NCBI GenBank assembly: GCA_947177605.1 | Contig: CAMWUX010000082.1 | Span: 1-5,961, forward strand | Origin: an uncultured Porphyromonadaceae bacterium | Lineage (GTDB): Bacteria; Bacteroidota; Bacteroidia; Bacteroidales; Muribaculaceae | Length of the DNA stretch: 5,961 nucleotides | Direction of reading: 5' to 3' | Shown: in pieces, positions 1 through 5,905 of the stretch | Position numbering within the stretch: the stretch's first letter is position 1 | How the letters are laid out: every line of letters starts with the position of its first letter | The notes under the pieces: generated by a model | Databases searched by the model: none | Told to the model about the DNA's origin: nothing | Seen by the model: only the letters and a program-made list of their open reading frames with translations | Made by a program: the position numbers and the translations under genes

Positions 1-244
1 AAATTTTGTAGTTGAAGCGATGGCATATGATTATCGATGCGCTGAGGGTATGGAGTTGAATAATAGGTGTATACTTCGGTTTGCTTACTTTTGCGCGGCC
101 ATACTTCTGATATTTTGTGATTCATTCACTGATATTGCACTCGGAACAATATGCGGTGTGGGGCGTTTTAATTACAAACGGAGCCCGTCAGGGGCGGCGT
201 TTCAACTATCGTACACACACACTACTATCAGATTCTCTTTATCT
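1..244. other. non-coding upstream region of the fimbrial cassette
   Basis: No convincing gene lies here. The frame of the first gene stays open back to an ATG at 20, but the sequence it would add (75 residues, Cys-rich) does not look like a secreted-protein start, and a good signal peptide begins at 245. The stretch holds a Bacteroidetes-type -7 box at 86-93, a short inverted repeat ATATTG/CAATAT (132-137 and 147-152), a small GCCC/GGGC hairpin (183-186 and 192-195) and a CA-dinucleotide tract at 212-222. If the -7 box is used, the first gene has a leader of roughly 145 nt. Confidence 0.6.
86..93 (+). promoter_or_regulatory. candidate -7 promoter box for the fimbrial operon
   Basis: TACTTTTG matches the Bacteroidetes primary-sigma -7 consensus TAnnTTTG exactly and is followed by a C, as is common. 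The -33 element at the expected 19-nt spacing (64-66) reads TAG instead of TTG, so only half of the promoter is convincing. Transcription would start near 98, about 145 nt ahead of the first gene. The weak -33 could mean low basal activity or help from an activator, which is inference. Confidence 0.45.
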
Positions 245-1549
245 ATGAAAACATCTATGCCGGAATATGGAGGCAAGGCTTCGCGGTTCGTCGCCGCAGC
301 GAAGTGGGTTCTGCTCTTGGCGCTCATGCAGGTGGCTCTCACCGCAGGCGCTCAGGAGCTGACCAATTCCACTACGATCCGCTTCCGGCAGTCGCACTGG
401 GATGTGGATACCGCATTGGCCGACAATGGTCGGAATATCGGCGGTTTTCTCGGCTGGCTCGACAGTATTGCCGCCGACACATCGGCCGTCTACCGTCTGA
501 AGTCGGTGCGCGTGGTCGGTGCGGCTTCGCCCGAGGGTACAGCGCGGTTCAACCACTTGCTGTCGACCCGTCGAGCCCAAAGTATTTTCGACCTTATCTC
601 CCGATATATACAGCTTCCCGACAGCCTCACAACGGAGGAATACGAGGGCCGCGACTGGCGCGGTCTGCTCCGGATGATCGATGCCGATACACTGATGCCC
701 GCCCGCAATGAGGCGATGAGCATAGTGTCGGATATCGTCACGGCAGACTCTGACAACCTCGTGGCTGAAAACCGCGCATTCGCCCGACTGAAACGCATCA
801 ATGGTGGCCGTACTTACCGGTATATGTATTCACGTATGTTTCCCTCGCTTCGCTACTCGCGGCTTACTATGGAATATGAGCGCGAGACGCTTCCCACCCC
901 CGTGATCGTCGATACGATACTTCTCGAGCCGATGTTCGGCGACACGGTGGTGGAGTGGATTCCCGATGAGGTGACATTGGCAACGGAGCACCGTCCGTTC
1001 TATATGGCGCTCAAGACCAATTTGATCCACGATGCGCTGGCGCTGCCCGAAATCGGTGCGGAGTTCTATGTAGGCCGCAACTGGTCGGTAGTGGGTAACT
1101 GGACTTACGGATGGTGGGACAATGATCACCGTCACCGCTACTGGCGTGCCTATGGGGGCGATGTGGCTGTGCGCCGCTGGTTCGGACGACTGGCTGATGA
1201 GAAGCCGCTAACGGGCCATCATATCGGAGCATACGCTGGTGCTGTGACCTATGACTTCGAATTCGGAGGCAAGGGCGTGATGGGTGGCCGTCCGCATCGC
1301 ACGATCTTCGACCGCTGTAATTTCTACTGCGGTGTGGAGTATGGATTCTCTCTTCCGGTGCGCCGCAGGCTCAACATCGATTTCACCATCGGTATAGGTT
1401 ATTTCGGTGGAAACTACATCAAATATGAGCCCTCCCGATCGGGTCGTGGCTACACATGGCAGTCGACACGCCATATCAACTGGTTCGGTCCTACGAAAGC
1501 GGAAATATCTCTCGTGTGGCTTATAGGCCGCGACAACTATAACAAGTAA
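245..1549 (+). CDS. OmpA-like / DUF3575 outer-membrane protein
   Basis: The protein has 434 residues from the ATG at 245. Residues 1-36 form a signal peptide: a basic stretch with K11, R14 and K20, a hydrophobic core WVLLLALMQVAL, and likely cleavage at AGA-QE. Residues about 42-205 resemble an OmpA-C-like domain, with VRVVGAASPEG at 88-98 followed by a helix containing RRAQSIFDLI. Residues about 258 to the end match DUF3575 (FYMALKTNLIHDALALPEIGAE, GRNWSVVGNWTYGWW), a predicted small outer-membrane beta-barrel rich in alternating aromatic residues. DUF3575 proteins often lie beside fimbrillin genes in Bacteroidales, and here the gene leads such a set. Its role in pilus export or anchoring is inferred. 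The start at 245 has no Shine-Dalgarno sequence but matches the signal peptide; M5 (257) is an alternative. The gene ends 13 nt before the next. Confidence 0.8.
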   Translation: MKTSMPEYGGKASRFVAAAKWVLLLALMQVALTAGAQELTNSTTIRFRQSHWDVDTALADNGRNIGGFLGWLDSIAADTSAVYRLKSVRVVGAASPEGTARFNHLLSTRRAQSIFDLISRYIQLPDSLTTEEYEGRDWRGLLRMIDADTLMPARNEAMSIVSDIVTADSDNLVAENRAFARLKRINGGRTYRYMYSRMFPSLRYSRLTMEYERETLPTPVIVDTILLEPMFGDTVVEWIPDEVTLATEHRPFYMALKTNLIHDALALPEIGAEFYVGRNWSVVGNWTYGWWDNDHRHRYWRAYGGDVAVRRWFGRLADEKPLTGHHIGAYAGAVTYDFEFGGKGVMGGRPHRTIFDRCNFYCGVEYGFSLPVRRRLNIDFTIGIGYFGGNYIKYEPSRSGRGYTWQSTRHINWFGPTKAEISLVWLIGRDNYNK

Positions 1550-1562
1550 TACTCCGGAGAAA

Positions 1563-2513
1563 ATGAAGCGATTTACTACATACACGTTTGTGGCACTGAT
1601 GGCTCTGGTGGCCTTCGGATGCCGGCACAAGGGCTTCGACGACGATGAGAGCACGATGATGCGTATCAATGTGGTGTTCGACTGGCAAAAGGCTCCCGAT
1701 GCTCACCCGCAGTCGATGGCGCTCTATCTCTATCCCGATGGCGGCGGTCAGCCTCTGCGCTATGTGTTCCAGAATTGCACCGGCGGTGAGATCGCAGTAC
1801 CCGTAGGTTCCTATACGGCGCTGTGTGTTAACAACGACAACACCGACTGGGCCGAGCTGCGCAACACCGGAGCTATCGAGACCTTCGAGATTCATACACC
1901 TCCGGTAGCCGGTATATCGCTCACAGATCTGCGCACCTCCGATCCGGAAGAGGGTGAACTACAGGACTCCGCTCTCGTGCAGACGCCCTGCTTACTTTGG
2001 TCCGACGCCGGAGAGGCATTCTCACTCAATCCCTCGGATACGGAGAAGACACTCACGATGTATCCCGAAGAGTCGGGATGCCACTATACGATCGACATCT
2101 ATGATATCGACAATCCGGCATCGGTAGCCGACCGCAATATCTTCGCCACCTTCTCCGGCCTTGCTGACGGCTATGATCCCGGGACACACCATCCGTCGGT
2201 CAATAATGTGACTATGCCGTTGAGTATGACCATATCCGACGACGGCTCGCAAATTCACGGCGAATTTCTGAACTTTGGGCAGTGTCCAGACATTAGATAT
2301 ATAAATGAGCTTCGTCTGCACGTCTTCCTTACCGACGGTTCCGCATGGGCCTACAGTTTCGACGTCACCGACCAGGCTCACAACGCTCCCGATCCGAGAA
2401 ACGTACACATCGTACTCCGCGGGCTCCCGGTGCCCAAACCCATCGACTTCGCCGGCGGTCTCCGTCCCGTAGTGGAGGACTGGCTTGTAGAACACATCGA
2501 TCTGAATATGTAG
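1563..2513 (+). CDS. DUF5119 fimbria-associated lipoprotein
   Basis: This 316-residue protein carries a signal peptide ending in a lipobox-like AFGC with the lipidated Cys at C20. A basic-then-acidic stretch follows (RHKGFDDDE), resembling Bacteroidetes surface-export signals, though the match is loose. Motifs typical of DUF5119 are FDWQKAPDAHP (39-49), SMALYLYPDGGG (51-62) and VGSYTALCVNND (81-92). A second half of similar size ends with HIVLRGLPVPKP (282-293) and a short tail containing VEDW. The two-part layout and position recall the FimB/Mfa2 anchor subunits of type V pili, so it may anchor or cap the fimbria; that is inference from context. GGAG at 1556-1559 lies only 3 nt before the ATG, an unusually close spacing. 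The gene is almost certainly co-transcribed with the upstream DUF3575 gene. Confidence 0.78.
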   Translation: MKRFTTYTFVALMALVAFGCRHKGFDDDESTMMRINVVFDWQKAPDAHPQSMALYLYPDGGGQPLRYVFQNCTGGEIAVPVGSYTALCVNNDNTDWAELRNTGAIETFEIHTPPVAGISLTDLRTSDPEEGELQDSALVQTPCLLWSDAGEAFSLNPSDTEKTLTMYPEESGCHYTIDIYDIDNPASVADRNIFATFSGLADGYDPGTHHPSVNNVTMPLSMTISDDGSQIHGEFLNFGQCPDIRYINELRLHVFLTDGSAWAYSFDVTDQAHNAPDPRNVHIVLRGLPVPKPIDFAGGLRPVVEDWLVEHIDLNM

Positions 2514-2531
2514 AGAAAATACACTAATTAT

Positions 2532-2553
2532 AAAACACACACAACACACAACT
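2532..2553 (+). promoter_or_regulatory. A/C-rich translation leader of the fimbrillin gene
   Basis: The 22 nt before the fimbrillin ATG consist almost only of A and C (CA dinucleotide repeats) and contain no Shine-Dalgarno sequence. Unstructured, purine/A-rich leaders are typical of efficiently translated Bacteroidetes genes. A similar CA tract (212-222) lies ahead of the first gene of the cassette, and both coding regions begin ATGAAAAC. Confidence 0.4.
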
Positions 2554-3663
2554 ATGAAAACGACTACATTATTGGTAACCGCAATGGTCGCAATGGCGCT
2601 GACATCGTGCGCCGACGACGAGCCCGTGAGTATCAACCGAGGTGATGCCATCAGTTTCCGACCGGCTATGGGTTCACGCGCTACCGAGGTAACTAACGCA
2701 AACCTCCAGACATTCTACGTGACATCATTCCTGGGCACCACCCCCTATATAAATAATGTGGCATACACCAAGGGAGGCGACGGATTCTACAATTCAGCAG
2801 TGCCCTACTACTGGCCGGGCGACGATACTCCTCTCGATTTCTATGCTTATTCGCCTTCGCTTGATGAACTCTTCCCCGGCGGCGACGCTACTACCGACGG
2901 CTCGGGCGACGGTATTGTGTTCAACTCTACCGAAAAGACTCTTGTCAACTTCGCCGTAGCCGATTCGATCAAAAATCAGGTTGACTTCATCACGGCCTAT
3001 GGCACCGGTAAGAAGTCGATCAATGAAGAAGCAGGTCTCGAACTTACGTTCGGTCACCGTCTGTCGCAGATCGAGATTCGCGCCAAATCCGACAATACGC
3101 AGTTTACCTTCAAGGTAGCAGGTGTGCGAATCGGTCGCGCCCAGTACCTCGCCAATTTCGACTTCGCCACCAATACCTGGACGCTCGATGACTGGCACGA
3201 TACGCAGGTCTACACCTCCCGCTGTCCTGAGGTTACTCTCGGTGACTCGGCCGTGTCGATCATGGGCCCCGACGGCAATGCTATGCTGCTGCCGCAAACC
3301 CTTACTGCATGGAGCCCTACCTCCGATCCCGATAATGTAGCCCGCGAAGCATATCTCTCCGTCTACGTACAGATCACAGCCAATGCCACCGGCACCACTG
3401 TATATCCATTCCCGTCGGACAACCGAACCGATGAAGTCACCGGACAGAAACGTCAGTATGCATGGGCCACGATACCTCTGTCGGGCACATGGGAGGCAGG
3501 TAAGAAGTATGTCTATACCCTCGACTTCACCCACGGCGCCGGCTACACAGATCCTGACGATCCTATCCCCGGCAAGCCCGTGCTCGGCGATCCTATCAAA
3601 TTTACAGTCAACGTAGAGCCATGGCAGTCTACTCCGGGTACACTCCCGATGACAGTGAAATAA
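2554..3663 (+). CDS. fimbrillin-family lipoprotein (Mfa-like pilin)
   Basis: This 369-residue protein has a lipoprotein signal peptide with lipobox LTSC (Cys19), followed by the acidic ADDE stretch common in surface-exposed Bacteroidetes lipoproteins. The GSRATEV region around R42-A43 matches the place where related FimA/Mfa1 pilins are cut by an Arg-specific protease to free the donor-strand groove. The body is a beta-rich two-domain fimbrillin, with YYWPGDDTPLDFYAYSP in the N-terminal domain and LTFGHRLSQIEI starting the second half. The end has the family signature YVYTLDFTHGAGY followed by GDPIKFTVNVEPW. It is the only fimbrillin in the cassette, so stalk or tip role cannot be told apart. 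It follows the DUF5119 gene by 40 nt with no new promoter box, then meets a terminator. Confidence 0.85.
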   Translation: MKTTTLLVTAMVAMALTSCADDEPVSINRGDAISFRPAMGSRATEVTNANLQTFYVTSFLGTTPYINNVAYTKGGDGFYNSAVPYYWPGDDTPLDFYAYSPSLDELFPGGDATTDGSGDGIVFNSTEKTLVNFAVADSIKNQVDFITAYGTGKKSINEEAGLELTFGHRLSQIEIRAKSDNTQFTFKVAGVRIGRAQYLANFDFATNTWTLDDWHDTQVYTSRCPEVTLGDSAVSIMGPDGNAMLLPQTLTAWSPTSDPDNVAREAYLSVYVQITANATGTTVYPFPSDNRTDEVTGQKRQYAWATIPLSGTWEAGKKYVYTLDFTHGAGYTDPDDPIPGKPVLGDPIKFTVNVEPWQSTPGTLPMTVK

Positions 3664-3691
3664 GATTCCCTATTGCAAAAAAAATCTTCAG

Positions 3692-3727
3692 GGGAGTGGC
3701 GGATCCGTTCTGCCGCTCCCTTATTCT
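3692..3727 (+). terminator. hairpin terminator after the fimbrial cassette
   Basis: The arms GGGAGTGGC (3692-3700) and GCCGCTCCC (3712-3720) form a 9-bp stem with one G-U pair and an 11-nt loop, followed by the T-rich TTATTCT. The U-tract is weak, so termination may be partial. A run of eight A at 3677-3684 precedes the stem, which would give a U-tract for transcripts arriving from the other side, but no - strand gene reads into it. Confidence 0.65.
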
Positions 3728-3759
3728 ATAATGGTAACCGCATTGTTGAAATATTTCAT

Positions 3760-3767
3760 TATATTTG
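3760..3767 (+). promoter_or_regulatory. -7 promoter box for the DUF5106/thioredoxin gene
   Basis: TATATTTG fits TAnnTTTG exactly and is followed by C. The position 19 nt upstream (3738-3740) reads CCG, so no -33 TTG is present at the usual spacing. Nearby TTG triplets at 3743-3745 and 3746-3748 are too close. Transcription would start near 3772, leaving a leader of about 20 nt. Confidence 0.55.
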
Positions 3768-3781
3768 CGCATCCGATTTTT

Positions 3782-3799
3782 ATGAAGCCCGATGCATAA
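3782..3799 (+). other. five-codon upstream reading frame overlapping the next start
   Basis: ATG AAG CCC GAT GCA TAA encodes MKPDA and stops at 3797-3799, so its fourth and fifth codons overlap the ATG of the following gene at 3792 in another frame. It would be the first AUG on the mRNA if transcription starts from the 3760-3767 box. It could reduce or couple initiation of the main gene, or be chance. Confidence 0.2.
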
Positions 3800-4670
3800 A
3801 CTCATAGTCACAGCCATCGCAATGATATGCTCGGTTGCCGTACAGGCTACGGCTCCGGTTGAGTTGCCCCTGCCCGATGTCCCGGCGCAACTAAGGGTTC
3901 CTGCGCAGCGCGCCGACTATATCCTTGAGCACTTCTGGGACGCTATGGATTGGGCTGATACCGCGCTTCGCCGCGACTCCACATTCATGGAGATTAATCT
4001 CGTAAACTTTTTCAGCGTGGCGCCTCACGCATCTGCGGAGGGCGTCTCACGTGCATTTGACCAATTTGTCGGCCGGGCAGCTGCTGATTCTGACGCACTC
4101 ATGCTGATCAGCCGTCTATCTCACAGTTATCTCGGCGAAACGGAATCGCCCGTTTATGATGACCGCGCTTATGAGCAGATGTGTCGCTCCCTACTCACTG
4201 CGTTGCCTTCCGACTCCCCCGAGGCTGTATACACTGCGTTCAAGCTCGATTGTATTGAGAAAAACGCACTCGGTACCGTAGCCACCGACTTCGCATTTAT
4301 CGACCGCAGCGGCGCTCGCAGGCGCCTTCTCGAATCTCTTGCGCCTGAAGCACGTACGCTTCTTGTATTCTTCGACCCGGATTGCCACGACTGCCACGCG
4401 TTTGCCTCGGAGCTCTGTGCCGATGCCGACGTGGCGGCGCAGATAGCATCGGGCGCACTACAGGTGGTATTCATTTCCCCCTACGATTCGCATCCCGACC
4501 TCTGGCAGTCATACGCCGATACTCTTCCCCCGGAATGGATCGTAGGCTACTTTCCGCAAGAGGATGTGGACTTCGACGATCTTTATTACATCCCCTCTTT
4601 CCCAACCATCTATCTTCTCGATCGCGGTGCTATCGTAATGCGTCGCAGTGCCTCCGATTGGCGCTTATAG
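3792..4670 (+). CDS. secreted DUF5106 / thioredoxin-fold protein (CHDC motif)
   Basis: The protein has 292 residues. Residues 1-20 are a signal peptide (HKLIVTAIAMICSVAVQATA), so it acts in the periplasm or on the envelope. Residues about 35-160 are a helical region resembling DUF5106, with ADYILEHFWDAMDWADT starting at 41. From about 165 comes a thioredoxin-like domain: a strand LLVFFDPDC, the redox pair C198-H-D-C201 and the expected cis-proline P271 in IPSFPTIYLL. The likely role is thiol-disulfide exchange, as in TlpA/ResA-type proteins; substrate unknown. The chain stops soon after the last strand (AIVMRRSASDWRL), so the final helix usual in this fold looks short or missing. It overlaps the convergent TIGR02757 gene by 6 nt. 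It is separated from the pilus genes by a terminator and its own promoter box, so any link to fimbriae is only proximity. Confidence 0.75.
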   Translation: MHKLIVTAIAMICSVAVQATAPVELPLPDVPAQLRVPAQRADYILEHFWDAMDWADTALRRDSTFMEINLVNFFSVAPHASAEGVSRAFDQFVGRAAADSDALMLISRLSHSYLGETESPVYDDRAYEQMCRSLLTALPSDSPEAVYTAFKLDCIEKNALGTVATDFAFIDRSGARRRLLESLAPEARTLLVFFDPDCHDCHAFASELCADADVAAQIASGALQVVFISPYDSHPDLWQSYADTLPPEWIVGYFPQEDVDFDDLYYIPSFPTIYLLDRGAIVMRRSASDWRL

Positions 4671-4679
4671 TTTTGCGCC
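4660..4679. repeat. inverted repeat enclosing two convergent stop codons
   Basis: GGCGC (4660-4664) and GCGCC (4675-4679) are perfect inverted copies, and the 10-nt loop between them contains TTATAG, which holds both the TAG of the + strand gene and the TAA of the - strand gene. No U-tract follows on either side, so it would be at best a weak bidirectional terminator or an mRNA 3'-end stabiliser. Confidence 0.35.
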
Positions 4680-5447
4680 TATTCCGAAGAGTGCGTAATC
4701 AAACCATACCGGATCTTCAGGGCGCAGCTGCCGCAGCGTTTCAGTCAGCTCGATCACCGACCGTCGGTCGTTGGCCTTGCGTGTGAGCAGACCGAGCTGA
4801 CGCGCCACATTGCCTACATGTACGTCAAGAGGGATATATAGCCGGTCGGGTGTTATGCAGTCCCACACCCCCAAATCTACTATGCCGTCATCTCTCACCA
4901 GCCAGCGCAGGGCCATATTCAGGCGTTTGAGGGCTGTGGTAGAGAGGTTGAGCGGAAGGCAACGGGAATCACCGCAGCCGCCGTTGGCGTCGGCGAAAGC
5001 GTGGTTGAGTGCGTCGGCAAGCGCCCACGCCGGAGTCGGATCGTCGGCTATCCGGCAGCCGCGTGCGAAGTCGTTGAGCGAGTCGTAGCGACTATATATA
5101 GAGTGGAGCCCGCGCAGGAAGTGGCGGAGGTTGCGCGCGAAGAAAGTACGGTGAATGTTGCAGTCGGGCAAATCCTCGTAGCCCTCTTCCATCACGTATG
5201 CGTATGGATTATGACCCATTAGGGCGAGCATGCGGTCGCACGAACGGCGTATCATGGTGCGGTTGCCCCATGAGATCGACGAGCATATTAGGGCAGCGAT
5301 CTCTATATCCTGGAGCTTGGTGAAGCGGCGGGGAAACTGTACGGGGTCAAGGTCGATAAACTCGGGAGAGTTGATGCGCAGGGCTTCCTGGTCGAGCATC
5401 TCGGCTACGTCGGATGGTATGATGTGAGGTGTGATGTGTGTGGTCAT
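4665..5447 (-). CDS. TIGR02757 (DUF2400) family protein
   Basis: This 260-residue cytoplasmic protein matches the conserved Bacteroidetes TIGR02757 family, related to HhH-GPD DNA glycosylases; its exact substrate is not established. Visible signatures are FPRRFTKLQDIEIAALI and SWGNR (59-63) at the N-terminus, KRLNMALRWLVRDDG (174-188), IPLDVHVGNVARQLGL (205-220) followed by TRK, and DPVWFDYALFGIG (245-257) close to the end. Length is about normal for the family. The ATG at 5445-5447 gives the full first helix (residues 12-28); a start at M17 (5397-5399) would lose part of it. A consensus promoter ends four bases before the ATG, predicting a leaderless or nearly leaderless mRNA. The 3' end overlaps the convergent thioredoxin-fold gene by six bases. 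Confidence 0.85.
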   Translation of the reverse strand: MTTHITPHIIPSDVAEMLDQEALRINSPEFIDLDPVQFPRRFTKLQDIEIAALICSSISWGNRTMIRRSCDRMLALMGHNPYAYVMEEGYEDLPDCNIHRTFFARNLRHFLRGLHSIYSRYDSLNDFARGCRIADDPTPAWALADALNHAFADANGGCGDSRCLPLNLSTTALKRLNMALRWLVRDDGIVDLGVWDCITPDRLYIPLDVHVGNVARQLGLLTRKANDRRSVIELTETLRQLRPEDPVWFDYALFGIGAKL

Positions 5448-5451
5448 GAGG

Positions 5452-5481
5452 CAAAGGTACTAAAAAAGCAACGAATCTCAA
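5452..5481 (-). promoter_or_regulatory. consensus Bacteroidetes promoter of the TIGR02757 gene
   Basis: Read on the - strand, TTG (5481-5479), exactly 19 nt, then TACCTTTG (5459-5452) match the TTG-N19-TAnnTTTG consensus of the Bacteroidetes primary sigma factor. The start point should fall near 5447, at or within a few bases of the ATG. The -33 triplet lies in the loop and right arm of the tRNA terminator, and the spacer contains the terminator's U-tract. Confidence 0.8.
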
Positions 5482-5494
5482 GAGAGATCCGTCG
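5462..5494 (-). terminator. intrinsic terminator of the tRNA-Glu/rpsT unit
   Basis: On the - strand the left arm CGACGGATCTC (5494-5484), loop TCTT (5483-5480) and right arm GAGATTCGTTG (5479-5469) make an 11-bp stem with two G-U pairs. One C and then six T (5467-5462) follow. It begins 5 nt after the 3' end of the complete tRNA-Glu, as expected for the end of a tRNA transcript, and overlaps the downstream promoter. Confidence 0.85.
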
Positions 5495-5499
5495 CGAAG

Positions 5500-5571
5500 T
5501 AGCCCATAGGAGAATCGAACTCCTCTTTCAAGAATGAAAATCTTGCGTCCTAGCCGATAGACGAATGGGCC
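5500..5571 (-). tRNA. tRNA-Glu(UUC), complete, CCA not encoded
   Basis: The 72-nt cloverleaf has acceptor arms GGCCCAT/ATGGGCT, a D-arm starting GTCT, anticodon stem CAAGA/TCTTG with loop TTTTCAT and anticodon TTC (5538-5536), and T-arm AGGAG-TTCGATT-CTCCT, ending in discriminator A at 5500. The first acceptor pair is G-U. After the A comes CTT, so CCA must be added by the nucleotidyltransferase. The gene lies 42 nt after rpsT and just before a strong terminator; no promoter box is visible in the gap, so it is probably read through from rpsT and freed by RNase P and 3' processing. Confidence 0.96.
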
Positions 5572-5572
5572 A

Positions 5573-5601
5573 TTATGAAGCCTGCTCTTATGAGCCTGCT
5601 C
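5573..5601. repeat. imperfect tandem repeat between rpsT and tRNA-Glu
   Basis: TTATGAAGCCTGCTC (5573-5587) is followed directly by TTATGAGCCTGCTC (5588-5601), the same unit with one A missing. It fills most of the 42-nt spacer between the S20 stop codon and the tRNA 5' end. The junction GCTC-TTAT-GAGC could form a small 4-bp hairpin. It looks like a slippage duplication. Confidence 0.7.
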
Positions 5602-5613
5602 CTGTGGGTTGCT

Positions 5614-5868
5614 TTAGGCAAGTTTGTTGACGTAGCGCTGCAGCTTGCTGGTGAGGTTAGCGGCTTTGTGCTTGGAGATTACCTTCTTTGAAGCGAGCTG
5701 GGCGAGCATCTTGGTCACCTTCACGAGTGCGGCTTCTGCTTCAGCCTTGTTGGTCATGCGACGTACGCGACGCACAGCATTGCGGGCGGTCTTTGCGTAG
5801 TAGCGGTTGTGGAGGCGACGAACTACTGTCTGACGAATTCTTTTAAGCGATGATTTATGGTTTGCCAT
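5614..5868 (-). CDS. rpsT: 30S ribosomal protein S20
   Basis: The 84-residue basic protein starts [13 protein letters not shown], the classic S20 opening, continues with RNAVRRVRR, and ends [19 protein letters not shown], all helical and rich in Arg and Lys. The length is normal for the family. S20 binds 16S rRNA directly and helps organise the body of the small subunit. The 37-nt gap from the upstream tRNA-Glu is AT-rich, lacks both a Shine-Dalgarno sequence and a TAnnTTTG box, and is too short for much else. The gene is therefore likely transcribed together with the tRNA genes on each side. S20 autoregulates its own translation in Escherichia coli, but no comparable leader structure is evident here. 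Confidence 0.97.
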   Translation of the reverse strand: MANHKSSLKRIRQTVVRRLHNRYYAKTARNAVRRVRRMTNKAEAEAALVKVTKMLAQLASKKVISKHKAANLTSKLQRYVNKLA

Positions 5869-5905
5869 TGCTTTTAATTATCTTATTAAATGTCGTTTAT
5901 GTTAT

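Noticed and set aside
48..104. Inverted repeat GTATGG/CCATAC flanking the promoter box, as in an invertible promoter
   Set aside because: Only six bases match; phase-variable promoters in this group normally have longer repeats, and a chance match is likely.
132..152. ATATTG/CAATAT hairpin as a riboswitch or operator
   Set aside because: A single 6-bp AT-rich stem with a 9-nt loop is too weak and matches no riboswitch class I recognise.
20..244. N-terminal extension of the first gene, including a hydrophobic stretch starting with the ATG at 50
   Set aside because: A clear signal peptide begins at 245, the added sequence would put it inside the chain, and a promoter box lies within the extension.
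2022..2651. Long open frame antisense to the end of the DUF5119 gene and the start of the fimbrillin gene
   Set aside because: The translation is low-complexity (V/I-rich), spans an intergenic gap and has no promoter or family match.
2794..3534. Long open frame antisense to the fimbrillin gene (246 codons)
   Set aside because: It lies wholly opposite a well-recognised gene, and its translation has no recognisable motif and looks like a codon-bias shadow.
3677..3720. Use of the 3692-3720 hairpin plus the A8 run as a terminator for - strand transcripts
   Set aside because: The U-tract would start 7 nt after the stem, and no - strand gene reads toward it in this window.
4810..5427. Several + strand open frames opposite the TIGR02757 gene
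   Set aside because: They are short, overlap each other in different frames and mirror a gene with clear family motifs.
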